Shown: piece by piece, positions 45,805 to 56,961 of the stretch
How positions within the stretch are numbered: position 1 is the first letter of the stretch
How the letters are laid out: every line of letters starts with the position of its first letter
Assembly (NCBI RefSeq): GCF_040712315.1
Contig: NC_134019.1
Span: forward strand, 32,675,373 to 32,739,372
Reading direction: 5' to 3'
DNA: 64,000 nt
Source of the DNA: Castanea sativa
Lineage: Eukaryota > Streptophyta > Magnoliopsida > Fagales > Fagaceae
Position numbers and translations under genes: made by a program
The notes under the pieces: model-generated
What the model saw: only the letters and a program-made list of their open reading frames with translations
Told to the model about the DNA's origin: nothing
The model's database searches: none

Positions 45805-47706
45805 TCACCTGGAACCCTTTTCCTTCCACACTTTGGAAGAACCTTTCCTCTTAGCAAACCCTTGAACCGGTGATGAGGGGGAAGGATTGAAACCGTTCAA
45901 GTTTGAAAGAAACATGAAAGCTTTGAGAAGATCTCCAAGAAGAGCAAGAGAGGTTTGAAGTTGATTTTGGTTCCCAGATGCTATCATGCTATTGCTCTGT
46001 TGAGTGGCTAACCACTTATAGCAATTTGGTCGAGTATGACCGGCAATACCACAATGATGACAGAGATGCTGCTTCTTCTGTTTAGGCTTTTGAGAGTTAG
46101 CCTTTTGAGTCCTAGGGTTTTTACTGTCCTTCTTCTCAAGCTTAAAGGGTGCTCCTAAGATAGATTTACCCTTGTCTAGGTTCTCACTTGCTAATTCAGT
46201 TTTAACATCATTGTTCTCAATTTTAATATTATTAGCAGGAGGAATAAAAATAGTAGTACTAGCAGAAGCAATATTAGAAGAAGAGAATTCATACCCCAAT
46301 CCTGTTCGATCAAAAGCAGATTTTTGAATGCTGAGCATCTCATCTAGCTTCGCACTTGATGCCCTCTCCAATTGAGCTCTAACTTGAAACAGCTCTGCTT
46401 CAAGCTTCTTGATCTTCTCAGCTAAGAAATTGTTCTCGAATCTCAGTGCCCCAATAGTTTGATTAGCTTCATCAAACTTTGTGGAAAGTTCCTTACGGTT
46501 AAATTCCACATCACTGAGTTTCTTGGTGGCTAGCCTATAGAGTTTCCCATGCTTCTCAGAAAGCTTGTACAGTTTCTCATAGGCTGTATGGATATCATCT
46601 TGTTCATCCATCTTTTCAAACTTGGATTCCATCAATTCTTTTTCTTCATCCACATCTCCAACAATCCCTTCAGTAGGATTGACAGTGGTAGTGAAGGCAT
46701 TTAAAATTCCGTCATCCTCGTTGTTGGAATCATCCTCAGGCTCAATGTCGCTCAAAGTAGCAGCAAGTGCCTTGCTCTTCCCAATGCTCTTGAGATATGT
46801 GGGACACTCCTGTTTCATATGATCGAAGCCTTGACATCCGAAGCACTTGGGTCCTGTGGGAACAGTGTACTAACCGCCATCCCTAGCATCCTTCTTCCCT
46901 TTATCTTGGCTCTTGAACTAAGAAGAACTAGATTGCCTACGGTCCTTGTCGAAGCCTTTTCCATTGGCATTTTTCATGAATTTCTTGAATTGCGTGGTGA
47001 TGTAGGACTTCATCTTAGAGTCTTCATCGTCTGATGACTCGTCTGTCTCACTGCTCTTGGCCTTTAGTGTCATGCTCTTGCCTTTTCTTGACTTGCCAAT
47101 TCTTGTCAACCCTTGCTCATAGGTTTGCAGATTACCAACCAGTTCAGTCAGAGGAATCTTGTCAATATCCTTTGATACCTCTATCGCTGTGATCTTGGCA
47201 TGGAATCTCTCGGGTAGAGATCTGAGCACTTTTCTCACAATCTTGGGTTCAGGAATGGTTTCCCCAAGATTGAAAGCTGAGTTCACTATGTCCTTGAGCT
47301 TGGCATAGAACTCATCAAATGACTTATCCTCCTCTATCTTAATTTCTTCAAAGCTTGTAGTGAGCCTTTGTAGCTTCAAATCTTTGACAGCCTTTGTTCC
47401 CTCATAGGTTGTCTGGAGGATGGTCCATGCTTCCTTAGCAGTTTTAGTGGATGATATCTTCTTAAACTCCTCATTGGTGACCGCACTGAATAAGGCATTC
47501 AATGCTCTACTGTTGAAGTTTGCCGCCTTGATCTTGGTTTCATCCCAATTGGCCGGCGCTTCTTTAGGCTTGGTCCAGCCTATTTCCACAACTTGCCATA
47601 TCTTCTCATCTAGAGACTGCAAGAAAGCTCTCATGCGTACTTTCCAGTATGCATAGTTAGTACTATCAAACAATGAAGGTATAATAAGAGATTGACCTCT
47701 ATCCAT
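45805..47706 (-). pseudogene. Copia-type gag polyprotein (UBN2), two nonsense codons
   Basis: Minus strand from ATG 47,706. The N-terminus has FDSTNYAYWKVRMRAFLQ (DUF4219-type start). The UBN2 gag core follows, about residues 55-200 (AKEAWTILQTTYEG, LQRLTTSFEEI, FYAKLKDIVN, KVLRSLPERFHAKITAIE). A basic/acidic linker leads to a first CCHC knuckle (CFGCQGFDHMKQEC, about 46,810-46,850), a coiled-coil-like region (FEKMDEQDDIHTAYEKLY, FLAEKIKKLEAELFQVRAQL) and a second knuckle (CHHCGIAGHTRPNC, about 46,020-46,065). The frame is continuous except for TAG at 46,920-46,918 and a second TAG near 46,873. Gag packages element RNA into particles. It ends in KVWKEKGSR with no fused protease. Confidence 0.9.
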
Positions 47707-47762
47707 GACAAACAGGGGTCAATGGATCACACATAAAGATAAACCCTAATCAGAGTGTGCCT

Positions 47763-47774
47763 GCTCTGATACCA
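47763..47774 (-). other. Primer-binding site (initiator tRNA-Met type)
   Basis: The minus strand reads TGGTATCAGAGC two bases after the 5' LTR end, the standard PBS of plant copia elements. Confidence 0.92.
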
Positions 47775-47776
47775 CT

Positions 47777-48848
47777 TGATCAGCCAAAAACGTATTGACC
47801 CCTTGTGATGGATTAGTTGATTAATTAGTCAAGTTTATTAATTAATCAAATTAACATGCAAAGCGTGGTAGCACAAACAAATCACCAATTTAAACTAAGT
47901 ATGCAGCGGAAAATAAATGACACGGTGATTTGTTTACGAATGGGGAAAACCTACACAGCAAAAACCCCACCGGGTGATTTTAAAGTCACCACTCCCGAAA
48001 CTCCACTATTATCACAACAAGCAATTACAAGTAAAGGAATCCCAAGTACCTTACCAACCTACAGTTGAACCCTTACCCCAATACCCAATTGGACTTGTTC
48101 TGTAGTGACAGTTTCTCCTTTTGATGCACGGCTCCCAAGTACGTGACTAACCAATTGCGCGGATCCCAGTATGCGACTTCAATCACCAACTAGAGAAAAT
48201 TATTGGCTGCAAAGTTCTTCAATTCATCCACACAATGAAGATCAAGAAGATGCTCGGTTACAAAACTCAACGGTGCAAAGACACAACAACTTCTTCACAA
48301 GAGAGATGAACTAGGGCAAGAACTTTATCTCAAGTCACAATTTGCATGAACAAGGATTTTTCAATGCTTGTACAACTTTCCACACTTTGACGACCCTTAG
48401 AATAATCCTTTTATATGTCTAGGCTTAGGAGAAAAGAAGGCCTAAAGACACATCCACAGATTAGAATTAAAACAGAACTCAAAATCTGTTTTTCTTAAAT
48501 CTCGACAGATAAAGGTGTCGAGGTGCTGTCGAGCAGCTCTCGAGACTCAGGGCTAGAACAACTTCTTAAAGCTCGATAGATGCAGCTGTCGAGCCAGTTT
48601 TCGAGCTTTAATGAACTTGCACTACTAAGCTTGTTTCTTGGACAGACTTGCATGGCTTTAACACTTAATCTTGAAACCTTGTTTCTTGAAGCATTAACCT
48701 CATCCTAAATCTACCCAATTACAAGTAAAGTGCATTTTGACAAAAGATTAGCCAATTCAAGTAAAGTGCATTTTGACAAAGGATTAGCCAATTACATAAA
48801 TAATGAATGACATATGTTCGAAACAAGTGAAACACATATGTCCTAACA
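47777..48848 (-). repeat. Copia-type element 5' LTR
   Basis: 1,072 bp, minus orientation. Compared with the 3' LTR it has a 37-bp tandem duplication (AAGTAAAGTGCATTTTGACA twice, about 48,724 and 48,760) and a short extra segment near 48,592. Confidence 0.9.
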
Positions 48849-48853
48849 GTTTC

Positions 48854-50005
48854 AAACACACTAGACAATCTTCGGCGCCTCTGGACACGAGCATCCTGAT
48901 AGAAGGGATGAAGAGCTTGAACGTTTGTGGAGACTGGTTAGAGAGTTGGAGTTAGAAGCACAAGGCAGACATTGCAGAAGTTACGGAGAGTGTGTAGAGG
49001 GATCGGTGAGTATGAGAAGTGGTCACGGGGAGGCGTCCTATCAATCTGGTTCCTATCAACATCGGGAACGATCTCGGGAGTATGTGGATAGGGACTTAAT
49101 TTCCCCGGAAGGACGACGACCCAGAAATGCTGCAATGGACGCCATGAGCTGAGCTTTGTGTAAAGCTGCCTGATCACCTTTCTCTGAGGAGATTGAAAGG
49201 GCGCCAATGCCGAGTAGATTTACCAGACCTATATTCAATTCTTATGATGGAAAGACTGACCCAGTAGAACACATAAGTCATTACATTCAGATGATGTCTT
49301 TGCATAGTCAAAATGATGCATTAATGTGCAAGGTGTTCCCCTCGAGCCTCGGGCCTATTGCTCTGAGATGGTTCAATGAGTTGAGAAAAGGTTCCATTCG
49401 TAGCTTTGGATAGTTAATTGAAGAATTTGGAGTTCGGTTTATGGCATGCAGCCGTGTACCCCAGCCCGTAGGTGCACTGTTGTTTATGAAGATGGGAAAT
49501 GGGGAAACCCTCCAGAGTTATGCTAGTAAGTATTGGGAATTGTATAATGAGATTGGCAGGGGTAACGAGAAAGTGGCAGCAAGTACATTTTGGATGGGGT
49601 TGCCCAAGGATTCTGAATTGGGAATCATTGACATTGAGGCCTCTTGAGAATATGAGGTAGCTTATGAGGCGTATAGAGGAATACAAGAGATTGGAAGATG
49701 ATCGGCAACAGAGCAAAGGCAAGGCCTCGGTTACAAGTCAGCCTAAGCAAGAGGGCTTCCAGTCAAGACCCCGTAGGGACCTGAGAATCCAAGAGCCGAG
49801 CATTCAATCTAGGGAAGTAAATGTGACATTTAATGAGCCAGTGCACAGAATTGTGGATCAGATTAAAAGTGAGCCATATTTTCGGTGGCCGAATAAGATG
49901 GGAGGTGATCCCACGAGAAGAAATCAGAATCTATACTGCAATTATCATAGGGATAAAGGACATACTATTGAGCACTGTAGGGTGTTGAAGGATCACTTGG
50001 AGTAG
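48854..50005 (+). pseudogene. Tat gag, main part
   Basis: Several open pieces separated by stops. A basic region gives way to the Retrotrans_gag core at about 49,207-49,650 (RFTRPIFNSYDGKTDPVEHI, ALRWFNELRKGSI, then after a stop EEFGVRFMA, ETLQSYASKYWELYNEI). A linker is followed by the zinc knuckle CNYHRDKGHTIEHC (about 49,938-49,980), the CxxH..GHx4C type typical of this lineage. Stops at about 49,411 and 49,645 and a frame change after 49,645 break it. Confidence 0.85.
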
Positions 50006-50340
50006 TTAGTAAGGGCAGAGCACTTAAAAGAGTTTATCGTGGAGCTGAGGACTCAAGAGACCAGACAAGGAGCCCAACCATGGGGGAATCCTCTTCCACC
50101 CCCTTAGTGGTAATAGAGGTCATCCATGCTGTTTCGAGGGGTACCTTAGTGTCTTGGAGGAAATGGGTATTGACAGTGGTTCCGATGGAAAGTAGCTAGG
50201 ACGAGCAACCCTCTGAGAAGAAGATGAAGTATACTCGAGAGCCTATTGCATTTAACGACGATGATCTAGAAGGAACGACTCAGCCGCATGAATAAATGGT
50301 TTTATTATTAAAAAGGGTGTTGGTAGACTAGGGAAGTGGT

Positions 50341-50682
50341 GTTGAGGTGATGTATCCTAACTTGTTCAGAGGGCGAGGGTTGAAGAACGAAGATTTGATG
50401 AAGTATGATACGCCATTGGTTGGGTTCGATGGTCAGATGGAGGTCCCAGAGTGGAAAATTTCGCTCCCCGTGAACATGGAAGGCAAAGAAGTGATGGTGA
50501 CCTTTATAGTGGTCAATTCATTCTCTTCGTACACGGGAATTCTTAAAAGGTCGTGGATTCATGTAATGAGAGCAGTTCTGTCTAAATTGCACGTAAAGGT
50601 CAAATTCCATACCAATCACAGTATTGCAACAAATAAGGGGAAGACAACAAGTGGCCAGACAATGCTTGGTGGCCGCCGTTAA
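50341..50682 (+). pseudogene. Tat protease region
   Basis: Plus frame with DLMKYDTPLVGFDGQMEVPE, EVMVTFIVVNSFSSYTGILK and ViHVMrAVLSKLHVKVKF-type text, the C-terminal half of the retropepsin-like region in Tat elements. The catalytic DTG/DSG box upstream is not preserved in this frame. Confidence 0.7.
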
Positions 50683-50785
50683 CCAAGAGATTAAGCAGAA
50701 GGACCTCACCGAAGAGGTTCCTTTATAGCAATTATAGGAACCCCAGGAGGAAAAAGGGACTACCTCTGCTGAGGAGCTAGTAAGA

Positions 50786-51720
50786 GTGAAGATATTGCTG
50801 GATGAGGCTAGGAGTTTTCAGATAGGAGCAGGAATGACAGACAAAGAGAGGGTGGAGATGTTGTTATTGCTTGTACAAAATGTAGATGTATTTGCTTGGA
50901 GCCCATATGAGGTGCTCGGGGTAGACCCCGAGTTTATAATTCATATGCTCAACGTAGATCCTTTAGTTCCACCCTCGAAGCAGAAGCCAAGGAGGTTGGC
51001 TAAATAGCACGTTGAGGCAGTCAAACAGGAAGTTAAGATGTTAAAAGAAGCAGGGGCAACAAGGGAGGTTTTCTTCCCGGAGTGGCTTGCGAATATGATG
51101 GTGGTGAAGAAGAAGAATGGGAAATGGAGGGTTTGTGTAGATTTTACTGATCTGAATCGAGCATGTCCAAAAGACCATTTCCTTGTGCCGAAGATTGATC
51201 AGCTGGTAGATGCAAAGTTTAGACATCCGAGGATGAGTTTCCTAGATGCTTTACAGGGTTACCATCAAATTGCCCTGGTTGCCAAGGATTAGGAAAAAAC
51301 AGCATTCATCTCTCCCGATGCTAATTATCACTATACCGTGATGCCATTTGGTTTAAAGAATGCTGGAGCCACCTATCAACGAATGATGACAATGATGTTT
51401 AGGGATAAGATTGGGCATATGGTGGAGGTTTATATTGATGATATGGTGGTCAAAAGTAAAGAAGAGCTGGGGCACATTGATGATCTTAGAGCGTGTTGGA
51501 AGTGCTCTGGCGACATAAGCTGCGTCTCAATGCTGACAAGTGTGCCTTTGGAGTGGGGGCTAGTAAGTTCCTTGGGTATATGATCACTTACTAAAGAATA
51601 GAAGTTAATCTTGATCAAATCAAAGCTGTAGAGTTCCTCAAGTAACTGAACAATCCAAAGGAAGTCCAGGCTAACCGGCATGCTAGCTACACTAAATCGA
51701 TTCATTTCTAAGTTTACAAA
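50786..51720 (+). pseudogene. Tat reverse transcriptase
   Basis: Recognisable palm and fingers: DVFAWSPYEVLGVDPEFI, then after a TAG at 51,005-51,007, WLANMMVVKKKNGKWRVCVD, FTDLNRACPKD, FLDALQGYHQIAL, a stop near 51,292, MPFGLKNAGATYQRMM and the catalytic box YIDDMVVKSK (YxDD). Downstream the frame shifts (near 51,485) and continues as degraded thumb/connection sequence. Confidence 0.9.
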
Positions 51721-51789
51721 TCAATGCCGTCCATTCTATCAGATTCTGAAAAAATGGAAAGGATTCTAGTGGATCGAATAGTGTGAAAA

Positions 51790-52215
51790 GATTTTTCAAG
51801 ATTTAAAAGAATATTTGATGTGGGCCCCTATGTTGGTAGCTCCAGAGCTCGGTGAAGATTTATTTATGTATCTTTTGGTGTCCGAGCATGCCGTGAGTGC
51901 TGTATTATTGAGGAATAAAGGTGTATAGCAGCCAGTATATTATGTTAGCAAAACCTTGGTCGACACCGAGACAAGATATTTTCCCTTAGAGAAGTTGGTG
52001 CTAATGCTAGTACATGCTACCAGAAAGTTGCGTCATTATTTTCAAGCTCATACTGATATGTGTTAACCGAGTATCCCTTACAATCATTATTGAAGAGATT
52101 TAATTTCACGAGCAGGATAGCTAAGTAGGGAACCCGATTAGGCTCTTTTGACATCAGGTACCGACCCATGAGTTTAGTGAAGGGCCAGGTTCTTGTTGAC
52201 TTTGTTGCAAAATTT
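51790..52215 (+). pseudogene. Tat RNase H (first)
   Basis: Degraded plus-strand text in one main frame: FMYLLVSEHAVSAVLL, QPVYYVSKTLVDTETRYFPL, EKLVLMLVHATRKLRHYFQA, followed by stop-ridden remnants of the TGRIAKWGTRLG and VKGQVLADF region. Stops near 51,928 and 52,065. Confidence 0.75.
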
Positions 52216-52239
52216 TCCCAGAGAAGGGAGATGGGGGGT

Positions 52240-52620
52240 TGTTTGTCATGTGGAAGTACCCCCGTGGAAAGCATTTATGGATGATGTGTTTAGTGCACTA
52301 GGGGTTGGGGCAGGAATCGTTATCATCACCCTAGAAGAGATAAGGCTGGAACATTCCTTTAGGTTAGGTTTTAAGGCTTCCAATAATGAGGCTGAGTATG
52401 AAGCCTTACTTGCCAGATTGATAGCTGTTTTGAATCTAGGTGCCTAGGAAGTAGAGGTTTACTTGGATTATCGATTGGTAGTTAATCAACTGCAGGGATG
52501 CTTTAAGGCCAAGGATCCCCAGATGATCCATTGCTTGTGGTTGGTAAAGCAAATTATGAACTAATTTCAGAAAGTTAATGTTGTTCAAATTGTTAGGGGG
52601 TAGAACCAGCATGCTGAATT
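52240..52620 (+). pseudogene. Tat second RNase H (aRH type)
   Basis: WKAFMDDVFSALGVGAGIVI, HSFRLGFKASNNEAEYEALL, then after a TAG EVEVYLDYRLVVNQLQGCFK. The N-N-E-A-E-Y-E-A box is characteristic of the archaeal-type RNase H carried by Tat elements in addition to the normal one. Dead through stops. Confidence 0.8.
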
Positions 52621-52621
52621 T

Positions 52622-53990
52622 TTGGACACCTTGGCATCATCATTGATCGAGGAGGTACCCCTACTAATCAAAGTGGAGGTGGTGGCAAAACCAAGTATTG
52701 ACACAAAGATAAATGTTTCAGTGGTGGCGGTATCTGAGTCATGTTGGATGAATCCAATCATTGACTTCTTGGCCGAGGATCAACTACCAGCCAATGGAAA
52801 AGAAGCAGATAGAGTATGCCGAATGGCTACTCGGTATTGGTTGTTAGTAGACCGTAAACTATACCGAAGGTCTTTTAGGGGACCGTAGCTGTAATGTTTG
52901 CACCTCGGCAAGGTTGAGGAGCTTTTGACCGAGCTCCATAAGGGGGTATGCGGCAGTCATGTTGGAGGACATACATTGGCTCACCGAGCAATGACCCAGG
53001 GATTCTGGTGGCAACAAATGCACAAGGATGCTGCTGAATACGTCCAAAAATGTGAGCAATGTCAGAAACATGCCCCTCTGATACATCAACCGGCAAAAAG
53101 TTTGAACCCCATCAGTAGCCCATGGCCCTTTGCACAATGAGGTCTAGATATTATTGTTCCTTTTCTCCAGGCTACAAGAAATCGAAGATTTGTTTTGGTA
53201 GCCGTGGACTATTTCACAAAGTGGGTAGAGGCTAAGGCATTAGCTAATGTTCGAGATGTAGACGTGAAGAAATTTGTTTGGAAGAATATTATGACAAGGT
53301 TTGGAGTGCCAGAATCTTTAGTGTCCGACAATGGATTGCAATTTGACAGTAAAGCTTTCCAAAAATTTTGTAGTGACCTCGGTATTAAGAACAGAAATTC
53401 TACCTTGGCGTATCCGCATAGTAACGGCCAGGCTGAGGCTACTAATAAGGTGATTGTGAGCGGACTAAAGAAAATATTGGAAGGCACAAAGGGAATGTAG
53501 GCCGAGAAATTACCGAATGTCTTGTGGGCATACTAGATAACTCCCGAGAAACCTTGTTTTCATTGACATACGAAGGGGAAGCTGTGATACCGACTAAAGT
53601 AAGCTTATGCAGTGCTCAGGTCTCAGGGTTTTTTCTTGCTGAAAATGAAGAGCTTATGGTAAAGCAGCTAGACTCATTGGAAGAGCACCGAGAATCAGTA
53701 ACTATAAGGTTGGCTGAGTATCAACAAAAGCTAGCTCGTCGATACAAATAGGATGTTAGGAGTAGGTAGTTTAGCACCTAAGACTTAGTGTTGAGGAAAG
53801 TAGTGGGGAACACTCGGGATGCCAATGCAGGAAAGTTAGCTCTTGGGAGGGTCCGTATAGGGTTATTGCTATTGCTAGAGCTAGAGCGTATTACTTGGAG
53901 GATATGGATGAAAGACCACTCCCCTGGCCATGGAATGTTCAAAATTATGAAGGTTATATCACTAGCTCTAGTGAGAAATTGCAAGTTACA
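52622..53990 (+). pseudogene. Tat integrase
   Basis: An H2C2 zinc domain (HKGVCGSHVGGHTLAHRAM ... CEQCQK, about 52,935-53,070) is followed by the DDE core: D in the DIIVPF stretch near 53,150, FTKWVEAKAL, SDNGLQFDSKAF, then YPHSNGQAEATNK with the E (about 53,408-53,445). A stop lies at about 53,498. The C-terminal part (DLVLRKVVGNT, NAGKLA) shifts frame near 53,845 and ends with PWNVQNYEGYI near 53,970. At least four stops or frameshifts. Confidence 0.88.
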
Positions 53991-54060
53991 TACAACTATT
54001 GTGTAAAGAACAATATCTATGCATGTAATATACAGAGGACGAATTACCTTTCTTGTCTAC

Positions 54061-54235
54061 CTAATCTCTATTTTTTCTAAGGATAGAAACCTGTTCTCGG
54101 TTTGATCCTGGTCACCGAACAGGTGGAAACCTAGTCTCTATTTTTTCTAAGGACAGAAAACTGTTCTTGGTTCGATCCTAGTCACCGAATAGGTGGAAAC
54201 CTAATCTTTACTTTCCTCTAAGGACAGAACATGTC
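54061..54235. repeat. 70-bp tandem repeat, about 2.5 units
   Basis: CTAATCTCTATTTTTTCTAA starts units at 54,061, 54,131 and 54,201; each continues with AGGACAGAAA..., ...GATCCTAGTCACCGAA and AGGTGGAAAC. It lies in the Tat element's 3' region after integrase. Confidence 0.85.
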
Positions 54236-54599
54236 ACTGAACTGGTGAAGTCATTGTCCCTGTTTTAATTAAGGCAAATGTGCTCGGTTAAGGCAACCAT
54301 TGTTTGCTTTAGTCTTTATCACCAACCAAGAGTAAATTTTATTTTGGTTACATGATCACTACAAATGAAAGAGTAAAATACAACAGAAATAATTTGATAA
54401 CAATGCAAAGATTATTCATTAAAATGGCCGAAATAGATATCCTGTCACCATATCCTGGTGACTAAGTAAACAGAGTTAAATAAACACAAATTAAAGTAAA
54501 ACTAGTGTTTGGTCACCACATCTCGGTGACCATAAGCAAACCGAGCAAATAAAAAATAAAGAAAAGAAAAGGCAAAAGAATAAGGTAAGCGTTTTCTTC

Positions 54600-56961
54600 G
54601 GGCTTAAGTAACAGGATCAATGGGCTGAGACCGGTCAATATCCACGACAGGCTGAGAAGATATATCACCGGCAGGTTGAGCAGCAGAGTCTGGCTGAGCT
54701 TTAACGTCCTCGGCAGGCTGGGCACCAGAATTCGGAGGTGGTAATGAAGCCATTTGCAGCGCAGTATCAAAGTTACGGGTGACCTCAAGATCTACTAACT
54801 CCACATGGGAGTCAATTTCTTGCACTAGTTCCTTCATGATGGGAGTGTCCTCTTTGTCATTTTCGTCGGAGGGATTCTGAATGGAAGGAAGAGGCTCTGT
54901 AAAGGGTATTTTCTCAAGATTCCTTAGCGGGGATCATTGGGCACCCCCATAGCTTTTAGGGCGGCCATCCATCCTTCCTCAAAACCATGCCTTCGTGCTT
55001 GGTAGACAATTGGTTCCACGGAGTTCTTAGAATTTGTGAAGCCCGCGCTATACCACTTGTCTTCACAAGCTTCAAGGGCCGCCTTTAGATATGCAATCTC
55101 ATCAACCTGTGCCAAGTTCAGACTCTCCGTTTAAACCAATTTAAGCTATGTTCCCCCTAGCTTCACATCCATATCTGTTAGCTTTTGCTCTGCTAGTATC
55201 CGAGCCTTCTCGGACGCTTGTGCCCTCTTCTCGGCAGCCATGCCCTTGTCCTTTGCAATGGCCATAGCAACATCCTTCAAGGAGTTTTCCCGGTTAGCAT
55301 CCTCAGCAGCCTCCTTCAACTGATCTTCTATTACATAAGCCAATTGTGCAGCCTGATAACACAATAACGATAAAAATGAAAAGAAAATAAAAATACAAGT
55401 ACATGTGTGCAAGAAAGAAAGAGTAAAGTGTATTACCGCTATTGTATTCCACTGCAACCGAGCAGCTAGAGACCCAGACGCCACCCGAGAAAAGTGCACA
55501 TCCTCAGGGAGTTGAAGGCCCTGCGACAATCTTCGGGTGATCCAGCCACCCTTGACTTGGGCCCAAGTCCTAATGTTGGCCGTCACAGGAAGAGGCTTAT
55601 TCCCGAGCCTAAAAATGGTTTGCCAACCCACTTCTGGGTGAGAAGAGGACGCCACATTAGACCCGACTTGTGTGGCTGGACGGACATTACCAGTAGGTTC
55701 CCGGATGACTATACCCCCTGTTGCCCAGGGAGGTGGGGTTTTCGGAAGATCATCCTTTGAGACTCTTGGTGGTTAGTTGATTGTACGTTGCCTTTTTTGG
55801 GTGCGAGCGGGAGGAGGAGGGGGAATCTGACTCCTACCTTGGGTTTATTGCTGTTGCGCCGTTGGACGGGCACCAGGCAAAAAATGGTCAAGGGTCATTA
55901 TTCGTTTAATCACCATTTCGCCCTCACCTTGATCGTTTTCTGCTTTAGAGGAGTTTATTGACTCGGCTGCTGCTTTCTCGGCTGGCTGATTTTGGGCTTG
56001 AGGCTCCTTAACAGGTATATGGATGGTACGATTTTGGAGACAAAGTTTGTTGAATCGTCCCTCACAAGTACTAGTGATTCTGCTCTAACTAGCTGGGGAC
56101 CGAAATCCCGAGCTTCACCTATAGTGAGGTGAGGGGGAAGGAAATGAGGATGCCACACGTCAATGTACAAAATAAGGGGCTGTCCACCAACAGGGCTATT
56201 TCGAAAGGTTGCAAAGTGGAGTAGACTAGATTACAACTGAGTATGAGATAAGATGCTCGGAGCTGCTCGTTAGAATTCACAAATATCTCTGATCAGAGCA
56301 CAAAATTTAGATCTCTCACATGCACAACTCTGATGTCCAGCTTATACCTTTTGCCTTATGCACTAGATAAGACATAAATGGGTTAATGCATGCTTTAACA
56401 AAAATAAGGACAAGTTGAATACTAAAATGAAAACAAAGTTAAATGTACACGGTACTGACGAACATCACGAGGCGAAGTTGGGCAAGTGAGCTCGCTGGCA
56501 AGCCAGTTGCCACTCACCTGGACATACTCTCCTGCTGAGTTTCTGTTAGAATCGGGAAGGCATGATATGAGCCATACCCGTACATCCCTAACCTTATGGT
56601 AATAGTCAGATTTAATGTTACCGCAGAAACTGTACATAAAATTTATATCATGGTGATTTAGTTGAAGCCCGTATATTTGGTTTAATCGAATAACACAACT
56701 TACTACTGAGTAAAAATTAGGGGGAAGTTGGTCAGGACATAAACCGTAAAACTTAAGGATACTAAGTATTAGGGGATCAACAGGAAATCTAACCCCTCCT
56801 TCTAAAATGGCCATTAAAGGAAAAAACACTACATGAGGGTGTCGCTAAAGAGCGTTGTCACCCTTATGGCAATAAGCAACGTTTACGTCCCCAAGGATAT
56901 CATAAACTGCCCTAAAATTGGCTAAAGACGCTTCGATGTTAAGAAGATGTGAGTAACCCAT
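54600..56961 (-). pseudogene. Antisense additional ORF of the Tat element (gypsy-type transposase domain)
   Basis: Minus strand, from ATG 56,961-56,959 (MGYSHLLNIEASLANFRAVY). It encodes the plant 'transposase (putative) gypsy type' domain: VVFFPLMAILEGGVRFPVDP, LKFYGLCPDQLPPNFYSVVS, INFMYSFCGN, VRVWLISCLPDSN. One stop lies near 56,848. After splice- or frame-broken middle parts, 55,655-55,505 reads GWQTIFRLG, TWAQVKGGWITRRL and LPEDVHFSRVASGSLAARLQ. 55,330-54,920 gives a coiled-coil-like stretch (QLAYVIEDQLKEAAEDANRE, EKRAQASEKARILAEQKLTD) and the typical C-terminal ARRHGFEEGWMAALKAMGVP. Such antisense ORFs between integrase and the 3' LTR are known in Tat elements; their function is unknown. 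Confidence 0.8.

Larger units (their letters stand above)
41111..48848 (-). mobile_element. Non-autonomous copia-type LTR element: gag plus Transposase_32 ORF, no pol
   Basis: 7,738 bp with perfect 5-bp duplications GTTTC at 41,106-41,110 and 48,849-48,853. The coding strand is minus. The 5' LTR is 48,848-47,777, the PBS TGGTATCAGAGC (complement of 47,763-47,774) fits plant initiator tRNA-Met, and the 3' LTR is 42,135-41,111, preceded by the purine tract AAAGGGGGAGATT (complement of 42,136-42,148). Internal 5.6 kb: a copia-type gag with two zinc knuckles and a second ORF of the plant Transposase_32 type. I see no protease, integrase, RT or RNase H motif, so it would depend on a partner. The LTRs are visibly similar; differences include a 37-bp tandem duplication near the outer end of 47,777-48,848. 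Confidence 0.9.
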
